Shown piece by piece: positions 43,157 through 51,593 of a DNA stretch of 64,000 nt. The notes under the pieces are model-generated. The model was not told the origin of the DNA. It made no database searches and saw only the letters and a program-made list of their open reading frames with translations. The position numbers and the translations under genes were made by a program. Numbering within the stretch: position 1 is the stretch's first letter; each line of letters starts with the position of its first letter. Origin of the DNA: CALVLD01 sp964467585 (GTDB lineage Bacteria; Bacillota; Clostridia; Christensenellales; CAG-138); the NCBI GenBank assembly GCA_964467585.1, contig CAYXRF010000006.1, positions 45,177 through 109,176 on the forward strand. The letters run 5' to 3'.

Positions 43157-44587
43157 ATGGCATTAAAAACCTATACAATTGAAGGCTTTGTGGGGATTGA
43201 CCAGTCCGTATGCGAAAATTTGCTTTCTTCAAAATACAGCCCCGATGCAATCAACATGGACGCCTCTCGCGGGGAGCTTGCCGTTGCACGCGGCTATCAA
43301 AGGCATATCCCAACGCCCATTCCGGGCGCTCAAAGCATTGACCGCCTGCTGCTTTTGCGCACGGCGGGCGGCGACATTCCCGTTGTGATAACGGGCAACA
43401 CAATCTATTCATATGACGCGGAAAGCGCGGAGTGGACAAGCCGTTACACCTATGCGGGCGCACCCTCCGCGGCGGGCTATTTTGCCGTTACCACGCGCAT
43501 AGGCATGACAGACTATCTGATAATTGCTGACGGCGCACATACGCCCGTCAAATTTGACGGCACGGAGGTAACTGATTTTGGCTCGGAGGAGGGCTGCTCA
43601 AACATTGCAATTAACTATCCGGCAATGTATCGCGGCAGGCTTTTTGCGGCGGGGGACGCGCAAAATCCCAATCGGCTTTACTATTCGCAGCTTCCCGGAG
43701 GGGATCGCACAATCGAAAGCTGGGGATATGTGGAGGCTTCTCCCGCTGTGGAGGGCGGTCATGTTGAAATCGGTGAAACGGGCGGAGACCCAATAACCGC
43801 AGTCGCGGCAATGTCCAATCAGCTGCTGATATTCAAAAAGCGTTCGCTTTACAGGCTGATAGGCGACAGACCTTCCAACTTTACGATTGAGCGTATCGAG
43901 GCGCAAACACGCGCCACGCCGCAAAGCTCCGTCGTAATTTACGGCGACGTGATATATTTTGTTAATTCGGACGGGCTGCATTATTACAACGGCGTTGACG
44001 CCGCGCCAATGCCCGATATGCGTCGGGTGTCGCTTATAATGGCTTCCGCCGACGCGTCGCGCTCCGTTTCCGCAGTGGTGGGCGACAGCCTGTATTTTTC
44101 TGTTTTGATAGGCGGAGAAGCTCATCTTGTGGAATATGACCTTGCGGAAAGGCGTTATATGCTGCGCGGAGGGTTTGAAGTGAGCGATATACTGTCCGAT
44201 GGGGATGACCTGCTGCTTGTAAATTCCGCACGCTATGTCTATCTTTTTAACAGCGGGGACACATATGACGGCGTGCCGATTGCGGCGCACTGGCGCACTC
44301 CGCTTACCGACATGGGCGACAAGTCCGCCGTCAAGGCGCTGCGGGAGCTGTACCTTCGCGGGACGGCGCTGACGCGTGACTGCGCGGTGCTTGCGGATAT
44401 CTCCATAGGCGAATGCGCGGACACATATCGCCGTCTGCTGCCCTTCACCACATCAGAGGTGCTTGAAATTCCTCTTAAAAATGAGGGACGAACGCTTTGC
44501 GTCAAGCTGTATAACGAGGCGGGCGGGCGCTTCAGTCTGACGGGCGGGGCGGAGCTTGCGCTTTCGCTGCGCGGCAGAACGGAATAA
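43157..44587 (+). CDS. Tail hub/DNA-stabilisation protein (P22 gp10-like beta-propeller)
   Basis: 476 residues, close to the length of P22 gp10. Repeating beta-blades are visible (YTIEGFVGIDQSVCENLLSSKYSPDAINMDASRGELAVARGYQRH, LIIADGAHTPVKFDGTEVTDF, MYRGRLFAAGDAQNPNRLYYSQ, MSNQLLIFKKRSLYRLIGDRPSNFTIERI, DVIYFVNSDGLHYYNGVDA). This pattern is shared by hub proteins that plug the portal-adaptor channel of short-tailed phages. GGAGG precedes the ATG. It looks intact. Confidence 0.82.
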   Translation: MALKTYTIEGFVGIDQSVCENLLSSKYSPDAINMDASRGELAVARGYQRHIPTPIPGAQSIDRLLLLRTAGGDIPVVITGNTIYSYDAESAEWTSRYTYAGAPSAAGYFAVTTRIGMTDYLIIADGAHTPVKFDGTEVTDFGSEEGCSNIAINYPAMYRGRLFAAGDAQNPNRLYYSQLPGGDRTIESWGYVEASPAVEGGHVEIGETGGDPITAVAAMSNQLLIFKKRSLYRLIGDRPSNFTIERIEAQTRATPQSSVVIYGDVIYFVNSDGLHYYNGVDAAPMPDMRRVSLIMASADASRSVSAVVGDSLYFSVLIGGEAHLVEYDLAERRYMLRGGFEVSDILSDGDDLLLVNSARYVYLFNSGDTYDGVPIAAHWRTPLTDMGDKSAVKALRELYLRGTALTRDCAVLADISIGECADTYRRLLPFTTSEVLEIPLKNEGRTLCVKLYNEAGGRFSLTGGAELALSLRGRTE

Positions 44588-44602
44588 GGAGGGTAACTTT
44601 AA

Positions 44603-44794
44603 ATGGATATGCAATCGCTTTATCACATCTATTTGCCTGCGGAGCGGGACGCGGACGCCGACAAAAAGCGTTATGAGGACTGGGTTAAAAAGAATCAGGA
44701 CTGTCTTAACCGAAATTTTTCGCTGCTTGCGGAAAAGGTTTATGAGCTTGAAATAAGGCTTGCGCTGCTGGAGGCTTCATCCAACGGTGCGTGA
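44603..44794 (+). CDS. Small coiled-coil protein ending the third phage cluster
   Basis: 63 residues with a GGAGGG ribosome site. Mostly helical and charged (DADKKRYEDWVKKNQDCLNRNFSLLAEKVYELEIRLALLEAS), with a C-terminal heptad pattern. It is too short for a family call; the position after the hub suggests a small tail or needle-associated part. A strong terminator follows. Confidence 0.65.
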   Translation: MDMQSLYHIYLPAERDADADKKRYEDWVKKNQDCLNRNFSLLAEKVYELEIRLALLEASSNGA

Positions 44795-44822
44795 GAACGG
44801 CTGCGAAAGCCTTTTATGCAGC

Positions 44823-44852
44823 AAAGGAGGGGGAAAAGCATCCCCCTCCTTT
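44823..44852. terminator. Bidirectional terminator after the third phage cluster
   Basis: AAAGGAGGGGGA and TCCCCCTCCTTT form a perfect 12-pair stem with a six-base loop, flanked by A and T on either side. It can end both the phage operon (+) and the MscS gene (-). Confidence 0.88.
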
Positions 44853-44886
44853 ATTATATAGGCTGATTTTTTAACATCAAAATGAG

Positions 44887-45858
44887 TTATTGCTGCTTTG
44901 AGCCGCCGTCCGCGCTGTGCAGCACAACCTGCTGATAGGGGATGCTTATATCGTTGTTTTCGCAGATGACCTTTAGCTCACGATTGAGTGCGCGCTGTGC
45001 GGCAAAAATGCTTTGCTCGTCAACATCGGCAAGTATGCGCACAACAACGGCGGAAGCGCCAAGCTCCTGCACGCCCGCATAGCGCGGCGCGCTCAAAAAC
45101 AGCTCCGGATTGCGTTCAACAATCGCGGGCAGCTCACGCTTGAGTATCTCCTCAACCTTTTCAATCGGCATTTCATACGGCACGCCAATATCGCATATTG
45201 CAACAGAGGCGTTTACGGAGCGATTTTGCAGGTTGCGAATGTCTGAGTTGTTGACAATCTTGAGGTTGCCGCCCGCATCCTCAATTGTGGTGGTGCGTAC
45301 GGATATGTGACGCACAACGCCTCGGAAGCTGTCAAGCACAATAATATCCCCAACCTTGTACTGCCCCTCGAAAATTATGAATATGCCCGTGATAACGTCC
45401 TCAATAAGGCTCTGTGCGCCAAACGTGAGGGCAAGACCTATCACGCCTATCCCCGCAAGCAGAACGATAATATTTACGCCCGCAACGGTAAGCGTCCAAA
45501 TCACGCCGACTATCACGGCAATATACTTGACAAGACTGAGCAGCAGCTCCGCAACCGTGCGCCGCCGATCCTGCTTTTGGCAGATAAGCCCTATTATCAG
45601 CTTGAGCAATGTTGCGGCAAGCCACACGACAGCCACGATTGCAATTATGGTTATCAGCTTTGGCACGGAAAAAAGCGCGTACCCGTCCGCTGCGTCGGTT
45701 TGCAGGAATGTGCTTTCAAGCAGGCTGCTGACCTGCGCGCTTGTTTCATCGCTTAAGAACGGTATCCGGCTTGGATTGAACAAAAACAGCAGCAGCACAG
45801 CAAGTATCACGATGATTATCACGCGGGAAATGACTTTGGAACGGTTTTTCTTGTTCAT
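44887..45858 (-). CDS. MscS-family mechanosensitive channel
   Basis: 323 residues from the ATG at 45858 (GGAGG upstream). Three membrane helices, with the pore helix and beta domain GIGVIGLALTFGAQSLIEDVITGIFIIFEGQYKVGDII, then FRGVVRHISVRTTTIEDAGGNLKIVNNSDIRNLQN, typical of small-conductance channels of the YkuT type that relieve osmotic pressure. It overlaps the upstream surface-protein gene by four bases. Confidence 0.93.
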   Translation of the reverse strand: MNKKNRSKVISRVIIIVILAVLLLFLFNPSRIPFLSDETSAQVSSLLESTFLQTDAADGYALFSVPKLITIIAIVAVVWLAATLLKLIIGLICQKQDRRRTVAELLLSLVKYIAVIVGVIWTLTVAGVNIIVLLAGIGVIGLALTFGAQSLIEDVITGIFIIFEGQYKVGDIIVLDSFRGVVRHISVRTTTIEDAGGNLKIVNNSDIRNLQNRSVNASVAICDIGVPYEMPIEKVEEILKRELPAIVERNPELFLSAPRYAGVQELGASAVVVRILADVDEQSIFAAQRALNRELKVICENNDISIPYQQVVLHSADGGSKQQ

Positions 45859-47438
45859 ACTGACCTCCTGAAACATATACTACCCGAGAAATACAGAGTT
45901 TTGCCGTCCGGCACATGAACCGTAACGGACGATTCGGCGGTTGTGCTGAGGGTGTAGCTGACGCCTCCCGACCCATCGGGGCATCCCCATGTGTATACCA
46001 CCCTTATGGTGTACACAATGTTTGCGCTTGTTGAGGCGGGCAAAAGCGCCTGGCTGATATCTATTGAAAGAGCTCCGTTAGAGCTGTTGTATGTGTATTC
46101 TGTGACAGAAGTAATCTCCGGCTCGCTCATATCATCCGCCATTGCCAACAAATAAATGGCGGAAATGGAGGGATATGCGGCGCCCTGTATTGTGTAGCCC
46201 TGCCCGCTTGCCTGCAGGCGATAGGATGACAGATCGGCGCTTATTGTTGCGGAAATGGAGCCCAGCCGTATCCCGCCAACGTTGAACGATATGCTGCCGC
46301 TTGAGGATGTTGCGGAGCCGCCGAGAGTATAGCTTATCCTGTATGAGGCGCTGTGCGTCCCAATTGCGGTGACTTGGAACTGATCGGTATCGACATAATA
46401 GGCGTCGCCGTCAGAATAATTTTCAATCAGGGAATTTGGCACGCTGAATACCGTTGAGCCGTCAACACTGAACGTAACGGATAAATTAAGCGCATCGTGA
46501 GGTATAAATGCAACACGCAAGCCGTATGTGGTTGCGTTTGACGTGGTGAACGTGCCGGGATAATACACCATCCACTCAATAACCTCCACAGGCGTATAGG
46601 AAGGCGTATCCGACGGAACGGCAGTCGGCGTCGGCGTGGGAGTGGGAGTTGGCGTGGGAGTCGGCGTGGGAGTCGGAGTCGGCGTGGGAGTCGGAGTCGG
46701 CGTGGGACGCGGAGTCGGCGTTGCGGTTGGACGCGGAGTTGCCGTTGGACGCGGTGTTGCCGTTGCCGTTGCGGTGGGCGTCTCTGTCGGAGTCTCTGCC
46801 GGCGTTGCGGTCGGCGTTGCGGTCGGCGTCTCTGTCGGCGTCTCTGTCGGCGTCTCTGTCGGAGTCTCTGTCGGAGTCTCTGTCGGAGTCTCTGTCGGAG
46901 CTTCAGTCGGCGCTTCAGTCGGCGCTTCTGTCGGCGCGGCAGTCGGCATATCGGTGGGGACGGCGGTTGTTGCGGGCTCATCGTCTGAATCGCCTATGCC
47001 GTCAAATGCGGTGCGGAATGAAAGCCGCCCGACGCGTGCGCCGACGTCCTCGTCATATGCAACAAATATCAAAAGATGATAGGCGGTGTCGGACTTTAGC
47101 CCCTCAAAAACCAAACGACCGTCCTTTGCGGGAGCAAATCCCGTTTGGACGCACTTTGAATCCTCACTGTTGTAAAGCTTGAAGCAAAGCTCCTCCGCGG
47201 AGGAGGCAAGCTTGTGCACGTCAAGCGCAACGGTCGCCCCATGCGCATCGCGGGTGATAACGGTTGCACGGACGTCAATGGCAAATATGGCAATCAGCGC
47301 GGCGACGGCGGCGGCAACGAAAATGCCGCACATTGTAAGCAGCGTGCTCAGACGCTTTTTGCGTGACGAATTGTGAACTGTGAGCGGCTCATACAAGGGG
47401 GCGAACTCCTCAACATTGTTATGAAATTCGCTGTTCAT
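45855..47438 (-). CDS. Membrane-anchored surface protein with a long Pro-Thr linker
   Basis: 527 residues from the ATG at 47438 (GGGGGG upstream). A short cytoplasmic N-terminus, one membrane helix (about 33-54), an extracellular beta domain of about 110 residues, a linker of about 110 residues made of Thr-Glu-(Ala/Thr)-Pro and Thr-Pro repeats (about 46615-46960), and a C-terminal region of about 250 residues with fibronectin-like beta patterns. No enzymatic motif is seen. The linker DNA is strongly repetitive, so length variation is expected. Coupled to the MscS gene downstream. Confidence 0.75.
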   Translation of the reverse strand: MNSEFHNNVEEFAPLYEPLTVHNSSRKKRLSTLLTMCGIFVAAAVAALIAIFAIDVRATVITRDAHGATVALDVHKLASSAEELCFKLYNSEDSKCVQTGFAPAKDGRLVFEGLKSDTAYHLLIFVAYDEDVGARVGRLSFRTAFDGIGDSDDEPATTAVPTDMPTAAPTEAPTEAPTEAPTETPTETPTETPTETPTETPTETPTATPTATPAETPTETPTATATATPRPTATPRPTATPTPRPTPTPTPTPTPTPTPTPTPTPTPTPTPTAVPSDTPSYTPVEVIEWMVYYPGTFTTSNATTYGLRVAFIPHDALNLSVTFSVDGSTVFSVPNSLIENYSDGDAYYVDTDQFQVTAIGTHSASYRISYTLGGSATSSSGSISFNVGGIRLGSISATISADLSSYRLQASGQGYTIQGAAYPSISAIYLLAMADDMSEPEITSVTEYTYNSSNGALSIDISQALLPASTSANIVYTIRVVYTWGCPDGSGGVSYTLSTTAESSVTVHVPDGKTLYFSGSICFRRSV

Positions 47439-47618
47439 CACTGCCTGCCCCCCCTTGTAAAATCTCTGTATATTGTATCATTGTGTACAGAGCTTTGCAA
47501 GAGCATTTGTTAGAAAAAGCCAAAGAGTGTTGAAATATGTCGGGACGGTAATCGTGTCAATTTTTTATCAAAAAGCGAACCTCGTTAAAGTATATTGCAA
47601 AAGCACAGCGGTTCTCTC

Positions 47619-47647
47619 TTTTCAAACGGCAAATGGTTTGATATAAT
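47619..47647 (+). promoter_or_regulatory. Promoter of argF
   Basis: TTTTCA (47619-47624), a 17-base spacer and an extended -10 TGA-TATAAT (47642-47647), 40 bases before the start codon. No clear arginine box was recognised. Confidence 0.65.
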
Positions 47648-47687
47648 CATTTCGGCAAAAATTTACTATGTGTAAAGGAGATTTCTT

Positions 47688-48674
47688 ATGCCCACTAATC
47701 TTCACGGACGTCATCTGTTGACGCTTAAAGATTTCACACCTGAGGAGATTCTGTTCCTGCTGGATTTGGCGGACGATCTCAAGAGGAAAAAGCGTGCAGG
47801 CATTCGCAACAATCTGCTTGCAGGCAAGAATATCGTTCTGCTTTTTGACAAGAGCTCCACTCGCACGCGCTGCGCCTTTGAGGTCGCCGCGTATGACGAG
47901 GGTGCAAACGTGACGTTCCTGTCCAACAGTCAGATGGGCAAGAAGGAGTCCCTTGAGGATACTGCCAAGGTGCTGGGCCGCTTTTATGACGGCATAGAGT
48001 ACCGCGGCTTCAAGCAGGAGGTTGTCAACCTTCTTGCAAAATTCTCCGGCGTGCCCGTTTGGAACGGTCTTACCGATCAATTCCATCCCACGCAGGTGCT
48101 TGCGGACGTTATGACCATCCGTGAGTGCATCAAAAAGCCCCTCAACAAGGTTAAGCTTGTGTACGTTGGCGACGCCCGCAACAACATGGGCAATTCCCTC
48201 ATGGTTATTTCCGCAAAGCTCGGTATGCACTTTGTAGGCATTGCCCCCAAGCAGCTTTTCCCCGATCCCGCGCTTGTTGCGGAAATGCAGGAGCTTGCCG
48301 AGAAAACCGGCGCACAGATTGAGTTTTCCGAAAACATTCAGGATGTTGACGGCGCGGATGCAATCTACACTGACGTGTGGGTGTCCATGGGTGAGGAGGC
48401 TCAGTTCGCTGAAAGGATCGCCCTGCTTGAGCCGTATCGCGTCACAATGGAAATGCTGCACATGACGAACAATCCGGACGTTATCTTCCTGCACTGCCTG
48501 CCCAGCTTCCACGACCTTGAAACCTCTGTCGGCAAGGATATTTTCGACAAGTTCGGCATCAAAGAGATGGAGGTATCCGATGAGGTGTTCCGTTCCCCCA
48601 ACTCCAAGGTGTTTGACGAGGCGGAAAATCGCATGCACACAATCAAGGCGGTCATGGTTGCAACAATCGGCTAA
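47688..48674 (+). CDS. argF: Ornithine carbamoyltransferase
   Basis: 328 residues. Converts ornithine and carbamoyl phosphate to citrulline. The carbamoyl-phosphate loop FDKSSTRTRCAFE, the HPTQVLAD motif and HCLPSFHD (catalytic Cys region) are present; these residues, with SMGEE, mark it as ornithine rather than aspartate transcarbamoylase. AAAGGAG precedes the ATG. It has its own promoter and terminator. It could act in arginine synthesis (argF) or in the deiminase pathway (arcB); no arc or arg gene is adjacent to decide. Confidence 0.95.
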   Translation: MPTNLHGRHLLTLKDFTPEEILFLLDLADDLKRKKRAGIRNNLLAGKNIVLLFDKSSTRTRCAFEVAAYDEGANVTFLSNSQMGKKESLEDTAKVLGRFYDGIEYRGFKQEVVNLLAKFSGVPVWNGLTDQFHPTQVLADVMTIRECIKKPLNKVKLVYVGDARNNMGNSLMVISAKLGMHFVGIAPKQLFPDPALVAEMQELAEKTGAQIEFSENIQDVDGADAIYTDVWVSMGEEAQFAERIALLEPYRVTMEMLHMTNNPDVIFLHCLPSFHDLETSVGKDIFDKFGIKEMEVSDEVFRSPNSKVFDEAENRMHTIKAVMVATIG

Positions 48675-48731
48675 GCGTGCGCCCATGCGCGTATTAAGCG
48701 GCATTTATCGCACAGCTTGAATCAACAAATT

Positions 48732-48776
48732 AAAACGTCTTATCGGCAGCTTGTTATGTCGATAAGACGTTTTTTC
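48732..48776. terminator. Terminator between argF and ispE
   Basis: AAAACGTCTTATCG and CGATAAGACGTTTT form a 14-pair stem, with six T following on the plus strand and A-rich sequence on the other side, between convergent genes. Confidence 0.9.
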
Positions 48777-48822
48777 AGTCTTTTAAAAAATACAATTTGA
48801 TTTTGCGGACGGAATCCTTAAG

Positions 48823-49728
48823 CTAAAGCGGCTCCACGCCTGTTGAAACGGTTGTGCAAACCTCCGCGAAGGGATATTCGCAGAATGCGGGCTTTGCAAG
48901 CTGCGCCTGCCGCAGAGTTGAAAACACGCCGACAACCGCGGAGCCGCTGCCCGTCATTGAAACGCCGATTGCCCCGCATTCGCGCAGCTTGGCGGCGATT
49001 ACGGCAATTTCGGGAGAGAGGCGTTCGGCGGCGGGCTGAAGCCCGTTGTGCATTGCCGCGGCAAGCGCGGCGGCGTCCCCGTGCATTGAAGCGACTATCG
49101 CCGCGTCGGCAAGCCTGTACTCGTTTGCGTCGGACGCGGCGCTGACGTCGTCAAAATTGACGTCGTCAAAATTGCCGTCGTCAAAATTGACGTCGTCAAA
49201 ATATTGAAAAAGCCTTGCGGTTGAAATGCCTGTTTTACCTTTAACAATAAGCAAATTAAGCGGCAGGGAGGGTATAGGCGTAAGCCTTTCGCCAATGCCC
49301 TCGGCAAGTGCGCACCCTCCGAAAAGACAGAATGGCACGTCCGCGCCGACAGAAAGCCCCACGCGCATAATATCCACGGTTGACGACATATCGGGATAGA
49401 GCAGGCACAGCGCACGAATCACCGCCGCGGCGTCTGCGGAGGCGCCGCCCATGCCCGCCTCGGAGGGTATGCGCTTGGTTACGGCAATCGCCGCGCCCCG
49501 CCCGCTGTCCGTCAAAAATGCCTGCGCCGCACGAAAAAGCGTGTTGTTCTCAGGCAAAGCCACGTTGGAAGCAACCGTAACGGCGTCCGCTTTTTCAACA
49601 CACACCGTATCAAAAAGGCTGACGCTTTGCATTACGCCGCGCAACTCGTGAAAGCCGTCCGCACGCCTGCCCAAAACCTCAAGCGTGAGATTGATTTTTG
49701 CGTATGCCTTTATCGTTGTGGATTCCAT
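48823..49728 (-). CDS. ispE: 4-diphosphocytidyl-2-C-methyl-D-erythritol kinase
   Basis: 301 residues from the ATG at 49728. GHMP kinase of the MEP isoprenoid pathway. KINLTLEVLGRRADGFHEL (about 11-29) and the ATP loop PSEAGMGGASADAA (about 88-101) are present, as is the C-terminal MTGSGSAVVGVF. A 15-bp tandem repeat (49143-49201) inserts four FDDVN-type pentapeptides at about 177-196, in a loop between conserved parts, so the enzyme probably tolerates it. Isolated from other MEP genes, it lies downstream of two ATP-grasp genes, but about 60 bases separate them. Confidence 0.93.
   Translation of the reverse strand: MESTTIKAYAKINLTLEVLGRRADGFHELRGVMQSVSLFDTVCVEKADAVTVASNVALPENNTLFRAAQAFLTDSGRGAAIAVTKRIPSEAGMGGASADAAAVIRALCLLYPDMSSTVDIMRVGLSVGADVPFCLFGGCALAEGIGERLTPIPSLPLNLLIVKGKTGISTARLFQYFDDVNFDDGNFDDVNFDDVSAASDANEYRLADAAIVASMHGDAAALAAAMHNGLQPAAERLSPEIAVIAAKLRECGAIGVSMTGSGSAVVGVFSTLRQAQLAKPAFCEYPFAEVCTTVSTGVEPL
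49143..49201 (-). repeat. 15-bp coding tandem repeat inside ispE
   Basis: Four copies of a 15-bp unit (plus-strand gacgtcgtcaaaatt, one with a G-to-C change) encode N-F-D-D-V-type pentapeptides. The frame is kept whatever the copy number. Confidence 0.92.
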
Positions 49729-49786
49729 CGGGTACGCTTTGCCTTTCAACTTTTTTGTGACGCTGTTTATCTGCGCAGCCGTCCCG

Positions 49787-50692
49787 TCAGCGCCGATTGC
49801 CCTTGCGCAGATTATTCAGCACGCATTGCAGATGCAGCTGCGCAGGGTCGATATCGGTGTTGTTGTAGAGCATACGCGCACCGACAGGGTCTTCAATTTC
49901 GTTAAGTATGGGTGTGCGGACTCCGTTTTGCACGTCATAGATGATATCCACACCGATATAATCGGGATTAAGCTCACCCGATACGGCGTTGACAATCGCA
50001 CGCTCGCCTCTCGTCAATTCGTCAACGGAGCGAAAATACGCATTGCCGCCGAGAGAATAGTTGCTGCGAAAATCAATGCTTGATTCACGCTGCATGGCGG
50101 CAACGGGCTTGCCGCCTATGACGTACACGCGCAGGTCGCGCCCCGTTTCTTTTGCAAGCGGCTGAATAATATAGCGTGAGCGCATCAAGAGGAGGTCAAA
50201 GCCACACTCAAGCCCAAGAGTATCACGCGCCGCTCCCGATTGTGCAATAAAATACTCATCAAGCTCATTTTCATCGTGAATAAGCGCGACGCCCTGCCCG
50301 CCGTGACCCGAAACGGGCTTTACAACGCATGGATACTGTATGCCGTCAGCCGACTCTATGGGGCTGTCGGCGGCAATTGTGGGCAGCATGGGCACGATAT
50401 TTTTAAGCGCCACATATGTTTTCAATTTATCGTTGGCGGTTTCGCACACGCGGGGACTGTTTGAAACATACGCGCCTGCGTTAAAAAGCTTTTTCGCAAG
50501 CGCAAAATCACGCGTGCGGTTGATTACAAAGCTTTGGGAATTTATTCCGCAAAGCGCGGCGCACGCGTCCGCGGCGTCCGTTATCACAACACAGAGAGTC
50601 ACGCCCGCCTGCCGTGCCGCCTGAATGTATCTTTCTATCAAAAATTCGTTGCGCTTTGCATCGGCGGCAGTGTAAAGCAAATACCCTGTCAT
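49787..50692 (-). CDS. ATP-grasp (RimK-like) ligase, paralogue 2
   Basis: 301 residues from the ATG at 50692, inside the stop of the upstream gene (four-base overlap). RimK-like ATP-grasp fold: YPCVVKPVSGHGGQGVALI (ATP-binding Lys and Gly loop), YIIQPLAKETGRDLRVYVIGG, and DYIGVDIIYD ... PILNEIEDPVGARML (metal-binding Asp/Asn/Glu). The family joins an amino acid to a carboxylate on a protein, coenzyme or peptide. Its closest neighbour is a paralogue with about the same architecture. The substrate cannot be assigned. Confidence 0.9.
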   Translation of the reverse strand: MTGYLLYTAADAKRNEFLIERYIQAARQAGVTLCVVITDAADACAALCGINSQSFVINRTRDFALAKKLFNAGAYVSNSPRVCETANDKLKTYVALKNIVPMLPTIAADSPIESADGIQYPCVVKPVSGHGGQGVALIHDENELDEYFIAQSGAARDTLGLECGFDLLLMRSRYIIQPLAKETGRDLRVYVIGGKPVAAMQRESSIDFRSNYSLGGNAYFRSVDELTRGERAIVNAVSGELNPDYIGVDIIYDVQNGVRTPILNEIEDPVGARMLYNNTDIDPAQLHLQCVLNNLRKGNRR

Positions 50693-51585
50693 TGCGGCGC
50701 ACCATCCAAAACGGATACTATATGCGATATTATAGCATCGGCGGCGTTTACGCCTGTCGCCTGAAAAATGCTTTTGAAATGGGCATTTGAGTTGACCTCG
50801 CAAAGCGTTGGGCTGCCATCGTCACCAAACAGAATGTCCACTCCGCAAAAATCCAGACCGAGCTTTTTTGCGGCGGCGCAGGCAATAGCCTCCTCCTCCG
50901 CCGTGGGCGCATAGGGGCGCATACTGCCCCCGTTGGTTATGTTTGCGCGAAAATCGCCATGCTCGTTAAAGCGATACATTGCCGCGATAACACTGCCTCC
51001 AACCACGTTAAGCCGCAGGTCGCGCCCAAAGCTGTTTTTGACAAACCTTTGAAAAAGCACGCGCTTGCCGCCTATCTCACGCAGCTTTTTTCTTGCGCTT
51101 TCGGGAGAATCCACAAGATAGACCTGCTGACCGAACGACCCGAAAACCTCTTTTATAACAAGAGGACTGCCCAGACGCAAAAACATATCGTCAACGAATG
51201 CGGCGTCGCCGTAGCCAATGTTTTCGTATGTGAAGGGAGCGCAGTAGGTGTCGGGCATTGGCACAACGCCCTTAAGCTCCTCATGCATAAGCGATTTGTC
51301 ATCGCAAAGCTCAATCGAACGTGAGCTGTTAAAAAGCCTCAGCCCGTTTGACTCAAGCTGCTCCGCAAGACGAATGTCTTTATCGTAAAACAAAACAAAA
51401 TCAGGCTTGTCGCCATATTGCCACGCAGAATTAACGCCTATGTTGAACGCAAGCTCATCGTTGGTAAAAATTGTCAACGCCACATCCTGACGGGACGCGG
51501 CGTTATAAAGCCAATCGTAAAGCTCGGAAAACTTGTTTGTGTAAAGAAAACGGTTGACAATCAACCAGCCATTATATTTTGACAT
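50689..51585 (-). CDS. ATP-grasp (RimK-like) ligase, paralogue 1
   Basis: 298 residues from the ATG at 51585. ATP-grasp motifs are SPLVIKEVFGSFGQQVYLV, VLFQRFVKNSFGRDLRLNVVGGSVIAAM and LGLDFCGVDILFGDDG with LCEVNSNAHFKSI. Homologous to the next gene over its whole length and coupled to it by a four-base overlap, so the pair probably arose by tandem duplication and may make successive ligations or a heterodimer. It follows the RraB-like gene by eight bases. Confidence 0.9.
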   Translation of the reverse strand: MSKYNGWLIVNRFLYTNKFSELYDWLYNAASRQDVALTIFTNDELAFNIGVNSAWQYGDKPDFVLFYDKDIRLAEQLESNGLRLFNSSRSIELCDDKSLMHEELKGVVPMPDTYCAPFTYENIGYGDAAFVDDMFLRLGSPLVIKEVFGSFGQQVYLVDSPESARKKLREIGGKRVLFQRFVKNSFGRDLRLNVVGGSVIAAMYRFNEHGDFRANITNGGSMRPYAPTAEEEAIACAAAKKLGLDFCGVDILFGDDGSPTLCEVNSNAHFKSIFQATGVNAADAIISHIVSVLDGAPQ

Positions 51586-51593
51586 AGTACTGC

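Noticed and set aside
46636..47182. Val-Gly and Arg-rich open frames opposite the Pro-Thr linker
   Set aside because: These are products of the repetitive linker DNA read in other frames, not genes. The same holds for 12252-12671 opposite the nuclease linker.
47622..48704. 360-codon open frame antisense to argF
   Set aside because: argF is unmistakable; the antisense frame has no start context and runs past both ends of the gene.
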